Source: an uncultured Bacilli bacterium
GTDB lineage: Bacteria > Bacillota_I > Bacilli_A > ML615J-28 > CAG-313
Assembly: GCA_904501965.1 (NCBI GenBank)
Contig: CAJGCS010000011.1
Coordinates: 1 to 14,879 of the forward strand
Reading direction: 5' to 3'
DNA length: 14,879 bases
Part shown: positions 1 to 7,713 of the stretch, piece after piece
Position numbering within the stretch: position 1 is the stretch's first letter
Layout of the letters: each line of letters begins with the position of its first letter
Position numbers and translations under genes: made by a program
The notes under the pieces: generated by a model
Told to the model about the DNA's origin: nothing
Seen by the model: only the letters and a program-made list of their open reading frames with translations
Databases searched by the model: none

Positions 1-260
1 TAATAATATCTTCTTTTGTTTTTAATAATAAATTCATCTTGGAAACCAACTTCCGCTTTAACATGAAATTGTTCCTTTAAAATAGGAACAATTTTTTTTA
101 TTATATTTAAAAGTGGTGATTTAATTTGAAGTTTAACTCCATTTGAAGAAAGAATAATAGCTGATAAGCCTTGAAGTGCACCATAGATAAAAGCTATTTG
201 TTCTTTTTTATTTTCAGTAATACTAAGTATTTCTTTTTTTACTTCACTTGCAAAGCTCAT
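1..260 (-). CDS. whiA: WhiA N-terminal part (truncated by window edge)
   Basis: WhiA is a DNA-binding regulator (LAGLIDADG-like N-terminal domain plus C-terminal helix-turn-helix) linked to cell division and chromosome segregation in Bacillota and to sporulation in Actinobacteria. I translated 86 codons by hand with no stop. The protein opens MSFASEVKKEILSI, very close to the usual WhiA start MSFASExKKEL, and continues with an I-P-I-L-K-E-Q-F-H-V stretch matching the first homing-endonuclease-like fold. The ATG at 260 follows an AAAGGA ribosome binding site about 6 nt upstream. The C-terminal two thirds, including the HTH, lie beyond position 1. It sits 21 nt after ppaX in the same orientation and is probably co-transcribed with it. 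The link to ppaX and lgt fits the Bacilli yvcJ-yvcK-whiA / lgt-ppaX neighbourhood. Identification rests on the N-terminus only. Confidence 0.85.
   Translation of the reverse strand, partial: MSFASEVKKEILSITENKKEQIAFIYGALQGLSAIILSSNGVKLQIKSPLLNIIKKIVPILKEQFHVKAEVGFQDEFIIKNKRRYY
66..99 (+). terminator. Terminator-like hairpin antisense inside whiA
   Basis: On the plus strand, AATTGTTCCT (67-76) and AGGAACAATT (84-93) form a perfect 10-bp stem, extendable by A66-T94, with a 7-nt loop. A T-run follows directly to position 99. This is the form of a Rho-independent terminator for plus-strand transcription, but it lies inside the whiA reading frame, which runs the other way. On the minus strand the stem is not followed by T residues. 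It may block antisense transcription or may be chance in AT-rich coding DNA. Confidence 0.4.
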
Positions 261-281
261 ATATATTCCTTTCTTATTATT

Positions 282-935
282 TTAAAATAAATTATTATTA
301 TTATGAATAATTTCAATTAGTTCAGATGGTTTATCAATAACAAATGTTGCACCTGCATTTGTTAGTTCTTCTTTACTTGACTTGCACCAAGTAACACCTA
401 TTGTTGGAACATTTGCATTAACTCCTGTTTCCATATCAATTGTCGTGTCACCAACAAATACTAGATTTTCAACGTCATACATTTTCATTGCTTGATAAAT
501 TCCATCAGGATCTGGTTTTGGAATAATCATTTCATAACCAATTATTGTTTCAATATATTTATCAATATTACAAAGTTCAATACTTCTTTTTACTGCTGAA
601 CCTACTTTATTAGAAACAATCATGATTCGGAAACCTTCTTCTTTTAATGTTTCTAACATTTCTTCGATACCATCAAATATTTCAATCATTTCAGCCATTA
701 TCTTTTGATTATGATAGCGATATCTTTCAATACAGTAATTTATCTTTTCTTCAGTATCAACATATTTTGCAAAAGTTTCTTTTAAACTTGGTCCAAAGAA
801 AGATTCAAATTCTTGATCTGTTACTAAAACATCTGGAAACAATTCTTTAAAAGCAATTCGAAATGTCTTTTGAATTAAATTATATGTGTTTACAAGTGTA
901 CCATCACAATCAAAAGCAATTACTTTATTCTTCAT
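282..935 (-). CDS. ppaX: HAD-family phosphatase, PpaX/Gph-like
   Basis: A 217-aa cytosolic HAD-superfamily hydrolase, close to the 216 aa of B. subtilis PpaX, which hydrolyses pyrophosphate released by HPr kinase/phosphorylase. All four HAD motifs are visible: D9-x-D11-G-T (nucleophile and acid/base), the Ser in IVSNK near residue 108, K140 in PKPDP, and G162-D163 with D167 in VGDTTIDMETG. The helical cap at about 16-80 contains FFGPSL, as in PpaX/Gph enzymes. I chose the ATG at 935 because a GAGG site lies 9 nt upstream; the in-frame ATG at 950 has no such site. The start overlaps the lgt end by 11 nt, implying coupled translation, and whiA follows 21 nt downstream. Substrate is uncertain: pyrophosphatase (PpaX) by synteny, phosphoglycolate phosphatase (Gph) as the alternative. 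The C-terminus carries four AAT (Asn) codons in a row. Confidence 0.8.
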   Translation of the reverse strand: MKNKVIAFDCDGTLVNTYNLIQKTFRIAFKELFPDVLVTDQEFESFFGPSLKETFAKYVDTEEKINYCIERYRYHNQKIMAEMIEIFDGIEEMLETLKEEGFRIMIVSNKVGSAVKRSIELCNIDKYIETIIGYEMIIPKPDPDGIYQAMKMYDVENLVFVGDTTIDMETGVNANVPTIGVTWCKSSKEELTNAGATFVIDKPSELIEIIHNNNNLF

Positions 936-2085
936 TTTTGTTATCCTCATCAGTAACGATTATAACTTCCTTTTCTTTCTTTTTGTTTTTCTTGTTTTTA
1001 CTTTCATTTGGGTTTAAAAGAATTGTTGAATCCATTCCATAAAGTGCATCATAACATGTGATTAACTGTATCTTTTTAACTCTTCTAACAATAAGCCATA
1101 CAACACCTAGAATAATCATTATAGGTGTATAAATCATAACTACCTTTATTCCAGTACCATTAATCATTTGAGCATCTGTTCTTAGCATTTCAATAAAGAA
1201 TCTAACAGTTCCATACCAAATTAGATAAAAGCTTACTCCATCACCAACATAAAGTCCTTTTTTAACAAAACGTCTTAATAACATATAACCAGTAAATCCT
1301 AAGAAGTTTGCAAGACCTTCATAGAAGAAACATGGATGACAATATCCCCAAATTCCTTCATATTCGATGAACATTCTATCCTTCATAACATCAGGGAAGA
1401 ACCATAAGAAATCTCTTTGTTTTTCAAGTATTTCAAGTGGCAATATGCGTTCAGAACTACCTATAACATTTTCACTAATTGATTTTGCAATATCAAGATT
1501 TTCCATGCCGTTGACAAAGATAAATCCTCCGTGTGCTTCAAAGTTAAAGAAATTACCCCAACGACCAAGTACTTGTGAAATCATAATAAGTGGTAAAACA
1601 ATTTCGAATAAATATAATGTTTTAATTTTTCGATATTTACAAAATATTGCAAGAGCAATACCCGCAAATATTACACCACCAGATATTGCAAGTCCCTCCA
1701 GTGCAAGGCCATTTTCTGTAATACCAATTATTGCTTTAAGATTTGGAATATAGTTTTGGTTGACAAACTCTGATGCTGTTTTTTCTTCTAAGATATTTGC
1801 AACTACAAACCATAAACGCGCACCAACAATACCAGCTACAACACAAATTAAAACACCTTCAAATAAGTGGTCACTTGTTAATCCAAGTCGTTTTGCAAAA
1901 CCAAAATAACCAATAACAACAGATAAAACTACAGCCATTAAAATCATTATTGCATACCACTGAATTGGTACTCTATCAAATAGATTAATTGCTATTTTAT
2001 ATTTATCTAAATTTTGTCCAAAATAAGGATTATTAATATCAGCTACACTGATTAAATTATTAAAAATAGAATGAATTAAAGTCAT
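925..2085 (-). CDS. lgt: Prolipoprotein diacylglyceryl transferase (long form)
   Basis: Lgt moves a diacylglyceryl group from phosphatidylglycerol to the lipobox Cys of prolipoproteins in the cytoplasmic membrane, the first step of lipoprotein maturation. Family motifs are clear: W43-Y44 (Y44 matches E. coli Y26), GARLWF (88-93), the Lgt signature GRWGNFFNFEAHG (174-186) with R175 and N178, HPCFFYE (250-256), and YGTVRFFIEMLRTD (291-304). There are about seven membrane segments. At 386 aa it is some 100 residues longer than typical enzymes (270-290). The extra length is an N-terminal extension of about 30 aa, a loop at roughly 187-245, and a charged Lys/Glu-rich tail (about 362-386). The segment EGLAISGG (130-137) has Ser135 where E. 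coli has the catalytically important His103. Its start is 1 nt beyond the stop of the upstream membrane gene; its own Shine-Dalgarno (AAAGAGAG) is modest, suggesting translational coupling. Confidence 0.95.
   Translation of the reverse strand: MTLIHSIFNNLISVADINNPYFGQNLDKYKIAINLFDRVPIQWYAIMILMAVVLSVVIGYFGFAKRLGLTSDHLFEGVLICVVAGIVGARLWFVVANILEEKTASEFVNQNYIPNLKAIIGITENGLALEGLAISGGVIFAGIALAIFCKYRKIKTLYLFEIVLPLIMISQVLGRWGNFFNFEAHGGFIFVNGMENLDIAKSISENVIGSSERILPLEILEKQRDFLWFFPDVMKDRMFIEYEGIWGYCHPCFFYEGLANFLGFTGYMLLRRFVKKGLYVGDGVSFYLIWYGTVRFFIEMLRTDAQMINGTGIKVVMIYTPIMIILGVVWLIVRRVKKIQLITCYDALYGMDSTILLNPNESKNKKNKKKEKEVIIVTDEDNKNEE
945..948 (-). promoter_or_regulatory. Ribosome binding site deciding the ppaX start
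   Basis: GAGG on the minus strand, 9 nt before the ATG at 935, lies inside the end of lgt. It directly overlaps the upstream ATG at 950, which therefore cannot use it. This supports the shorter 217-aa protein. Confidence 0.65.
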
Positions 2086-2086
2086 A

Positions 2087-2608
2087 TTATACTCTCTTTC
2101 TTTTTAAAAGGAATGTTATAATAAATCGTACTATTAAAAAAGATAGTACTGATCCTACAAGTAATAAAAAATTATTAATACTAATATCATAAAATAACAG
2201 AAGCGGTATACATGCAAGCATAAATGCAAGTATGTCTTCAACAATAAAGATTGTTGTAAGGGAATAAAGAATAAACTTTTGAAAATATCTGTAAATTAAA
2301 AACTTAAACAAATAATCAAAAATTGTAAATAAAGCTATGAAAACAAAAATAAAAGAACTATGATTAGCACTTACTGGTTTAAAAACAAAATAGCTTACGA
2401 TTATTGTTAAAATATTTAAACATAAATAAACAAGCATATTAAGCCATTTATTATTTACAATATTCATTGTAAGACCAGCTATTTTTATTCGTTTTCCTTT
2501 TTTCTTATCAATGTCTTCTAAAAATCTTGATAGATCTTCCTCGTTATCGGGAAGATAGTATTCTTTTTCTTTGTCGTCTTTTTTCTTTTTTTGTTTTTCT
2601 TTATCCAT
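2087..2608 (-). CDS. Unknown membrane protein, four TM helices
   Basis: Not recognised. The 173-aa protein starts with about 50 very charged, Lys/Asp/Glu-rich residues (for example KEKQKKKKDDKEKE) with no signal peptide, so the N-terminus is probably cytosolic. Four hydrophobic segments follow, at about 54-77, 84-105, 110-138 and 143-168, ending in the basic KRKRV. There is no P-loop, Cys motif or catalytic signature. It is the first gene of a unit led by a good promoter at 2641-2669 and a GGTGATC ribosome binding site, and is followed after 1 nt by lgt. In many Bacilli hprK lies between uvrA and lgt; this protein is not HprK. Four helices with a charged N-terminal arm could suit a small scaffold, holin-like or envelope protein, but nothing in the sequence decides this. 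Confidence 0.75.
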   Translation of the reverse strand: MDKEKQKKKKDDKEKEYYLPDNEEDLSRFLEDIDKKKGKRIKIAGLTMNIVNNKWLNMLVYLCLNILTIIVSYFVFKPVSANHSSFIFVFIALFTIFDYLFKFLIYRYFQKFILYSLTTIFIVEDILAFMLACIPLLLFYDISINNFLLLVGSVLSFLIVRFIITFLLKRKRV

Positions 2609-2610
2609 TA

Positions 2611-2617
2611 GATCACC
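2611..2617 (-). promoter_or_regulatory. Ribosome binding site of the membrane protein gene
   Basis: GGTGATC on the minus strand ends 2 nt before the ATG at 2608. It matches the 3' part of the extended Shine-Dalgarno sequence AAGGAGGTGATCA, so the short distance still places the anti-Shine-Dalgarno pairing correctly. Confidence 0.6.
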
Positions 2618-2640
2618 ATGTTATATTTTATTACTAATTT

Positions 2641-2669
2641 ATTATATCATAATTTTACTAATTATTCAA
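2641..2669 (-). promoter_or_regulatory. Sigma-A type promoter of the lgt-ppaX-whiA unit
   Basis: Read on the minus strand: TTGAAT (2669-2664), a 17-bp spacer, then TATAAT (2646-2641) preceded by TG one base upstream (TGATATAAT), an extended -10. It lies in the 77 bp between the uvrA terminator and the membrane protein gene, about 33 nt from its ATG. No operator-like inverted repeat overlaps it. Confidence 0.7.
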
Positions 2670-2680
2670 TTTATATATAT

Positions 2681-2709
2681 AGAAAAGCTACTCTTTAAAA
2701 GAGTAGCTT
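2681..2709 (-). terminator. Rho-independent terminator of uvrA
   Basis: The inverted repeat AAGCTACTCTT (2709-2699 on the minus strand) with its complement at 2695-2685 forms an 11-bp stem with a very small loop, followed by TTTTCT. Two of the three bases of the uvrA stop codon (2708-2710) are in the stem. The T-tract is short, so termination may be incomplete. Confidence 0.75.
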
Positions 2710-5557
2710 ATTTGTTTTCTTTTTCAAACACTTTCTTTAAATATTCACCAGTGTAAGATGTTGGGTGTTTAATTAATTCTTCTGGAGTACCCTCAAATAC
2801 AATTGTACCACCATTTGCACCACCTTCAGGACCAAGGTCAATAATATGGTCTGCTAGTTTGATTACATCTAAGTTATGTTCAATAATAACTGCAGTACCA
2901 CCTGAATCAACAATAAAGTTAATCATCTTCATAAGTTTTTCAATATCATATGAATGAAGTCCCGTTGTTGGTTCATCAAAGATAAATAATGTTTTATCAG
3001 TAATCTTTTTATATAACTCACTTGCAAGTTTAACACGTTGTGCCTCACCTCCAGAAAGAGTTGTTGCACTTTGACCAAGTTTAATATATCCAAGACCAAC
3101 ATCATTAAGCGTTTGCAATTTGTTTCTAATTTTTGGAATGTTCTCAAAAAACTCACATGCTTCACTAATAGTCATATTCAGAACATCAGAAATTGTTTTA
3201 CCCTTGAACTTCACCTCTAGAGTTTCTCTATTATAGCGTTTTCCTTTACAAGCTTCACATTCAACGTATACATCTGGTAAAAAGTGCATTGAGATTCTTA
3301 TTACACCATCACCGCCACAAGTTTCACAACGTCCACCTTTTACGTTAAATGAGAATCTACTTTTTGTATAACCTCTCATTTTTGCTTCTTTAGTTTGTGC
3401 ATAAAGATCTCTTATTGCATCAAATACGCCAATATATGTTGCAGGATTTGATCTAGGTGTTCTACCGATTGGTGATTGGTTAATATCAATTACTTTATCG
3501 ATATTTTCAAGTCCTTCAATTGTATCATGTTTGCCAATAGTTGTTTTACTCTTATATACTTTCTTGCTAGCTGCATTATATAAAATATCATTTACAAGTG
3601 TTGATTTACCACTACCTGATACACCTGTTACTAAAACCATTTTTTGAAGAGGGAATGAAACATCTATATTTTTTAAGTTATTAGCTTTAGCTCCTTTAAT
3701 AGTTACAAACTTACCATTACCAGTTCTTCTTTGTTTTGGAATTTCTATTTTTCTTCTTCCATACAAATAATCACCAGTAATAGAATTTTCAAAATGTTCA
3801 AATTCACTAGGAGTACCTTTTGCAACAACCTCTCCGCCATGAACACCTGCATATGGGCCAATATCAACTAAATAATCACATTCATGCATTATTTCTTCAT
3901 CATGTTCTACTACAATTAAAGTATTACCTAAATCACGCATTTCTTTAAGAGCACTAATTAACTTATGATTATCACTTTGGTGTAACCCAATTGAAGGTTC
4001 ATCTAAAACATATAGCACACCTGTTAGTTTTGAACCAATTTGACTTGCAAGTCTAATTCTTTGCGCTTCCCCTCCTGATAGAGTTCCGGCTGTTCTTGAT
4101 AGGGTTAAGTATCCAAGACCAACTTGTTTTAAGAAGTGAAGTCTTGTTTTTATTTCTCTTAAAATTAATTTTGCAATTTGTTCTTCAGTTGATGTTAACT
4201 TTAGATTTTCTATAAATATAATTGCATCCTCAATTGATAAGTCTGTAAAGTCAAAGATGTTTTTACCATTTATTCTAACTGATAAAGCAGCAGGGGATAA
4301 TCTTTTACCTCCACATGATGTACATACAACTTCACTCATATAAGAACCATAATACTCTTTTTGGAAAGATGATGAAGTCTCTAAGTATCTTCTTGTGATT
4401 AAGTTAGCAAGCCCTTCAATATGCTTATTCTTTCGCATTGTAATACCACCAGATGAAGTTATTTCATATTTGATTGGTTCTTTAGAACCATATAAAATTA
4501 TATCTTTTTGTTCATCTGTTAAATCTTTATATGGTTTAAATACATCAATATGATAATAATCAAATAATATCTTATATTGTTGCCATTCGATTGCTTCGGT
4601 AAAAACGATGTTTTTTAAATATCTTATTGCGCCATCTGCAATAGATATATCTTCATTAGTAATAAGAAGTTCTGGATTTAATACAGAATTAAAGCCAAGC
4701 CCTTTACACTCTGAGCAAGCGCCAAGCGGAGAGTTAAATGAAAAGAATGTTGGTTCAAGTTTTCCCATTGTAAAATCACAATAAGGACAACTAAAATGTT
4801 CACTAAATAAAATTCTTTCGTCGTTTACATCAACAAAGATTTTACCTTCTGATAGTTTACAGCCTGTTTCTAAAGAATCATAGATTCTTGATCTTGATTC
4901 TTTTCGTAATTTAAGTCTGTCAATTACAACTAAAATATTATGTTTTTTATTTTTATCAAGTGATATCTCTTCATCAAGTTCATACATTTCATCATCAATA
5001 TAAACTTTTGAATATCCATCTTTTCTTAAAAGTTCAAGAGTTTTATCGAATGTTCCTTTTTTACCTTCTGCAATCGGAGCAAGTATTACAATTACACTTT
5101 CATAAGGATATGTATATATCTTATCAGTCATCTCTTCGATTGTTTGTGAGGATATTTCAATTCCATGTTCAGGACATGTAGGGTGACCAATACGAGCATA
5201 AAGTAAACGTAAGTAATCATAAATTTCTGTAATTGTCCCAACAGTTGAACGAGGGTTTTTGCTTGTTGTTTTTTGATCTATTGAAATAGCTGGAGATAAG
5301 CCTTCAATATAATCAACATCTGGTTTATCAACATTATCTAAAAACATTCTAGCATATGAAGATAAGCTTTCAACATATCTTCTTTGACCTTCTGCATATA
5401 TAGTGTCAAATGCTAAAGACGTTTTACCAGAGCCCGATACACCTGTCATAACAATAAGTTTATTACGAGGAAGTACTAAGTCAACGTTTTTTAAGTTGTT
5501 TACTCTAGCTCCTTTAATAACAATATTTTTGTTTATATCATATCTATTTCCTTGCAT
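2708..5557 (-). CDS. uvrA: Excinuclease ABC subunit A
   Basis: UvrA is the damage-sensing ATPase of nucleotide excision repair. It works as a dimer, loads UvrB at lesions and binds DNA in the cytosol. At 949 aa it has full family length (E. coli 940). It shows two ABC ATPase halves: first Walker A GVSGSGKT at 39-46 and signature LSGGEAQRIRLA near 490; second Walker A GVSGSGKS near 641 and signature LSGGEAQRVKLA near 832, each with a DEPS/DEPT Walker B. Zinc modules are present: Cys257, Cys260, Cys281 and Cys284 in the first half, and a CETCGG ... CEACKG pair near 740-770 in the second. No key residue appears missing. The ATG at 5557 has an AGGAGG site 5 nt upstream. It stands alone, with its own promoter and terminator, between the ligA operon and the lgt operon. 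uvrB is not in the window. Confidence 0.99.
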   Translation of the reverse strand: MQGNRYDINKNIVIKGARVNNLKNVDLVLPRNKLIVMTGVSGSGKTSLAFDTIYAEGQRRYVESLSSYARMFLDNVDKPDVDYIEGLSPAISIDQKTTSKNPRSTVGTITEIYDYLRLLYARIGHPTCPEHGIEISSQTIEEMTDKIYTYPYESVIVILAPIAEGKKGTFDKTLELLRKDGYSKVYIDDEMYELDEEISLDKNKKHNILVVIDRLKLRKESRSRIYDSLETGCKLSEGKIFVDVNDERILFSEHFSCPYCDFTMGKLEPTFFSFNSPLGACSECKGLGFNSVLNPELLITNEDISIADGAIRYLKNIVFTEAIEWQQYKILFDYYHIDVFKPYKDLTDEQKDIILYGSKEPIKYEITSSGGITMRKNKHIEGLANLITRRYLETSSSFQKEYYGSYMSEVVCTSCGGKRLSPAALSVRINGKNIFDFTDLSIEDAIIFIENLKLTSTEEQIAKLILREIKTRLHFLKQVGLGYLTLSRTAGTLSGGEAQRIRLASQIGSKLTGVLYVLDEPSIGLHQSDNHKLISALKEMRDLGNTLIVVEHDEEIMHECDYLVDIGPYAGVHGGEVVAKGTPSEFEHFENSITGDYLYGRRKIEIPKQRRTGNGKFVTIKGAKANNLKNIDVSFPLQKMVLVTGVSGSGKSTLVNDILYNAASKKVYKSKTTIGKHDTIEGLENIDKVIDINQSPIGRTPRSNPATYIGVFDAIRDLYAQTKEAKMRGYTKSRFSFNVKGGRCETCGGDGVIRISMHFLPDVYVECEACKGKRYNRETLEVKFKGKTISDVLNMTISEACEFFENIPKIRNKLQTLNDVGLGYIKLGQSATTLSGGEAQRVKLASELYKKITDKTLFIFDEPTTGLHSYDIEKLMKMINFIVDSGGTAVIIEHNLDVIKLADHIIDLGPEGGANGGTIVFEGTPEELIKHPTSYTGEYLKKVFEKENK

Positions 5558-5562
5558 ATATA

Positions 5563-5568
5563 CCTCCT
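5563..5568 (-). promoter_or_regulatory. Strong ribosome binding site of uvrA
   Basis: A perfect AGGAGG on the minus strand, 5 nt before the ATG at 5557. It is the strongest Shine-Dalgarno-to-start arrangement seen in the window and fixes the uvrA start. Confidence 0.85.
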
Positions 5569-5592
5569 ATTTAATAAGTGGCTTAATATCTT

Positions 5593-5621
5593 ATTATACC
5601 ATAAATATATATATTTTTAAA
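5593..5621 (-). promoter_or_regulatory. Extended -10 promoter of uvrA
   Basis: Minus strand: TTTAAA (5621-5616), a 17-bp spacer, then TGG-TATAAT with TATAAT at 5598-5593. The -35 box matches 4 of 6 bases, and the TGn extension compensates. The promoter lies in the 161-bp gap between ligA and uvrA. I see no GAAC-N4-GTTC type LexA box in this gap, so SOS control is not evident. A second TATAAT at 5656-5651 has no good -35 box. Confidence 0.65.
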
Positions 5622-5689
5622 ATCTACTGATAATTTTTTTCTATATTTATATTATATCCAAATATATATAAATATAAATTATCACTAAA

Positions 5690-5716
5690 TAAAAAAGTAT
5701 GAGCATATGCTCATAC
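5690..5716 (-). terminator. Rho-independent terminator of the groEL-ligA operon
   Basis: The 20-bp perfect palindrome GTATGAGCATATGCTCATAC (5697-5716) can fold into an 8-bp or longer stem, followed on the minus strand by TTTTTT (5696-5691) and ATTT. It begins 2 nt after the ligA stop codon and most likely ends the whole upstream operon. Confidence 0.88.
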
Positions 5717-5718
5717 CT

Positions 5719-7713
5719 TTATATATATTCTTTTACCATTTCTTTAAACTCAGCTTCGCTTATTACCCTTATTCCTAGTTCTTGTGCTTTTTTTAGCTTT
5801 GATCCAGCAGCTTCTCCTGCAAGCACAAATGTTGTTTTTTTGCTTACGCTAGAAGATGTCTTACCGCCAAGGCGTTCGATAATGTCGCTTGCTTCGTCTC
5901 TTGTAAAAGTTTCAAGTGTGCCTGTTAAAACAAATGTCATACCTTCAAATAAATTTACAGTTTCTTCATAGATTGGTTTTGGATCAACACCTAGTAAAAG
6001 CATCTTTTTAATAAGTTCGATATTTTTATTATTACCAAAATATTCATAAATACTAGCAGCCATAACAGAACCTATATCATCTATTTGTGATAATTCATCA
6101 GGTGTAGCAACAGCTAAGTCTCCTAAGGTTGGATATTTTTTAGCAAGATTCTTTGATGCTTTTGCACCGACAAAACGGATACCAAGGCCAAAGATAAATT
6201 TATCTAATGTGTTTGTCTTTGATGCTTCAATTGCATTAAACAAATTCTCTACTTTTTTCTTTCCGAATCTTTCGATATTCATTATTTCATTTTCATAGTT
6301 TTTAAGTAGATATATATCTGATATGTCTTTTAAATACCCTAAATTATAAAGCGTTTCAATTTGTTTTTCTCCAAGACCTTCAATATCCATTGCAACACGT
6401 GATGCAAAGTGAATAATACCTTCTAATATTCTTCCTCCACATTCAGTATTATGGCAGTAGTGTTCGGCTTCATTTGCTTTCTTCTCAAGTGGTTTCCCAC
6501 ACATTGGACATGTCTTAATCATTTCAAATGGACTAAGTCCTTCTGCTCTTCTAGAAAAATCTACTTCTACTACTTCAGGAATAATTTCGCCAGCTTTTCT
6601 TACTCTTACATAGTCACCTATTCTTATATCTCTAGATATAATAAAGTCTTCGTTATTTAGCGTTGCACGAGATACCATAGTACCACCAACATAAACAGGG
6701 TCAAGTACTGCATTTGGTGTAATGATACCAGTTCTACCAACTGTAAAGATAATGTTTCTTAAAACAGTTGTTACGATTTCAGCTGGGAATTTATAAGCAA
6801 TTGCCCATTTAGGAACCTTTACAGTGTAGCCTATTTCATCATGTAAATCCATTTCGTTTACTTTTATTACGATACCATCTGTTTCATATTCAAGAGTTTT
6901 TCTTTTATCTTTATATTCTTCAATATAATTAATAACTTCTTCAATATCCTTACAGTGTCTATAATGAGGATTTACATTAAAGCCAAGACTTTTCATAAAC
7001 TCCATTGCGCCTACTTGAGTATTAATATTATAGTTTTCTGGGTTTACTAGAGTATATGCAAACTGTTCAAGTTTTCTTTCTTTTGTAATTGATGCATCAA
7101 GTTGTCTTAAACTTCCACCAGCTGCATTTCTTGGGTTTGCAAAAAGTGGTTGATTTTCTTTTGCACGAATTTCATTAAGGTTGGTAAATACGTCTTTAGA
7201 CATATATACCTCACCTCTAACTTCAACATCAATATGTTTAGATAACACCTTCGGAAGTTTATTTACTTTTAAAATATTGTTGGTAATATTTTCTCCAATT
7301 ACGCCATTACCTCTTGTTGCACCAAGTACTAAAAGGCCATCTTCATAGTGAATTGAACTAGCAATTCCATCAATTTTAAGTTCAACTACATATGTATAGT
7401 TATTTACTACCTTTCTTATCTTATCGTCAAATTCACGAAGTTCATCATAACTAAATGCGTTTGCAAGTGATAACATTGGTGTTTCATGTCTTATTTCTTG
7501 AAGATCTGTTTTTAAGAAAGCACCAACTTGTTTAGTTGGTGTATCAGGGTCAATATACTCTGGAAACATTTCTTCAAGGCGCTCTAGTTCACGCATTTTT
7601 GAATCGTATTCAATATCATCAACAGTTGGATTATCTAAAACATAATATTCGTAATTATATTGTTTTAACTCTTTTGTAAGTTCTTGCATTCTTTTTTTGG
7701 TATCATTACTCAT
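5719..7713 (-). CDS. ligA: NAD-dependent DNA ligase
   Basis: LigA seals nicks between Okazaki fragments and in repair patches using NAD+. The protein is 664 aa from the preferred start, typical for the family (about 670). Domains in order: Ia (NMN-binding, with EYDSKMRELERLE near 35-47), the adenylation domain with catalytic K113 in the ELKIDG motif, an OB fold, a four-Cys zinc finger (CPMC ... CHNTEC, about 401-428), helix-hairpin-helix repeats, and a C-terminal BRCT domain (about 587-664, FVLTGTLETFTRDEA). I chose the ATG at 7713: an AGGAGG site lies 12 nt upstream, and the residue order MSNDTKKRMQEL fits the family N-terminus. The in-frame ATG at 7734 lies upstream of that AGGAGG and would add seven residues. 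It overlaps the hydrolase gene by 8 nt and is the last gene of the operon. Nearness to pcrA recalls the pcrB-pcrA-ligA cluster of Bacilli. Confidence 0.98.
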   Translation of the reverse strand: MSNDTKKRMQELTKELKQYNYEYYVLDNPTVDDIEYDSKMRELERLEEMFPEYIDPDTPTKQVGAFLKTDLQEIRHETPMLSLANAFSYDELREFDDKIRKVVNNYTYVVELKIDGIASSIHYEDGLLVLGATRGNGVIGENITNNILKVNKLPKVLSKHIDVEVRGEVYMSKDVFTNLNEIRAKENQPLFANPRNAAGGSLRQLDASITKERKLEQFAYTLVNPENYNINTQVGAMEFMKSLGFNVNPHYRHCKDIEEVINYIEEYKDKRKTLEYETDGIVIKVNEMDLHDEIGYTVKVPKWAIAYKFPAEIVTTVLRNIIFTVGRTGIITPNAVLDPVYVGGTMVSRATLNNEDFIISRDIRIGDYVRVRKAGEIIPEVVEVDFSRRAEGLSPFEMIKTCPMCGKPLEKKANEAEHYCHNTECGGRILEGIIHFASRVAMDIEGLGEKQIETLYNLGYLKDISDIYLLKNYENEIMNIERFGKKKVENLFNAIEASKTNTLDKFIFGLGIRFVGAKASKNLAKKYPTLGDLAVATPDELSQIDDIGSVMAASIYEYFGNNKNIELIKKMLLLGVDPKPIYEETVNLFEGMTFVLTGTLETFTRDEASDIIERLGGKTSSSVSKKTTFVLAGEAAGSKLKKAQELGIRVISEAEFKEMVKEYI

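Noticed and set aside
282..300. TTA/AAT trinucleotide repeat at the 3' end of ppaX
   Set aside because: Only four AAT units encoding Asn; too short to treat as a phase-variable tract.
936..950. ATG at 950 as the ppaX start
   Set aside because: No ribosome binding site precedes it, and the HAD proteins normally begin a few residues before the DxDGT motif, as with the ATG at 935.
2929..3165. Minus-strand 78-aa frame inside uvrA
   Set aside because: It is an out-of-frame reading of the second ATPase half of uvrA with no independent start signal.
5558..5718. LexA/SOS operator or riboswitch in the ligA-uvrA gap
   Set aside because: The gap is AT-rich, with only the ligA terminator and a promoter; no GAAC-N4-GTTC box or structured leader is visible.
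5699..5971. Plus-strand open frame opposite the ligA 3' end, and similar plus-strand frames throughout
   Set aside because: They lie antisense to well-supported genes, lack ribosome binding sites or known motifs, and have the composition expected of a complementary reading.
7521..7541. Perfect 8-bp inverted repeat (CACCAACT / AGTTGGTG) inside ligA
   Set aside because: It encodes the conserved LigA TPTKQVG stretch and no T-run follows; coding constraint explains it.
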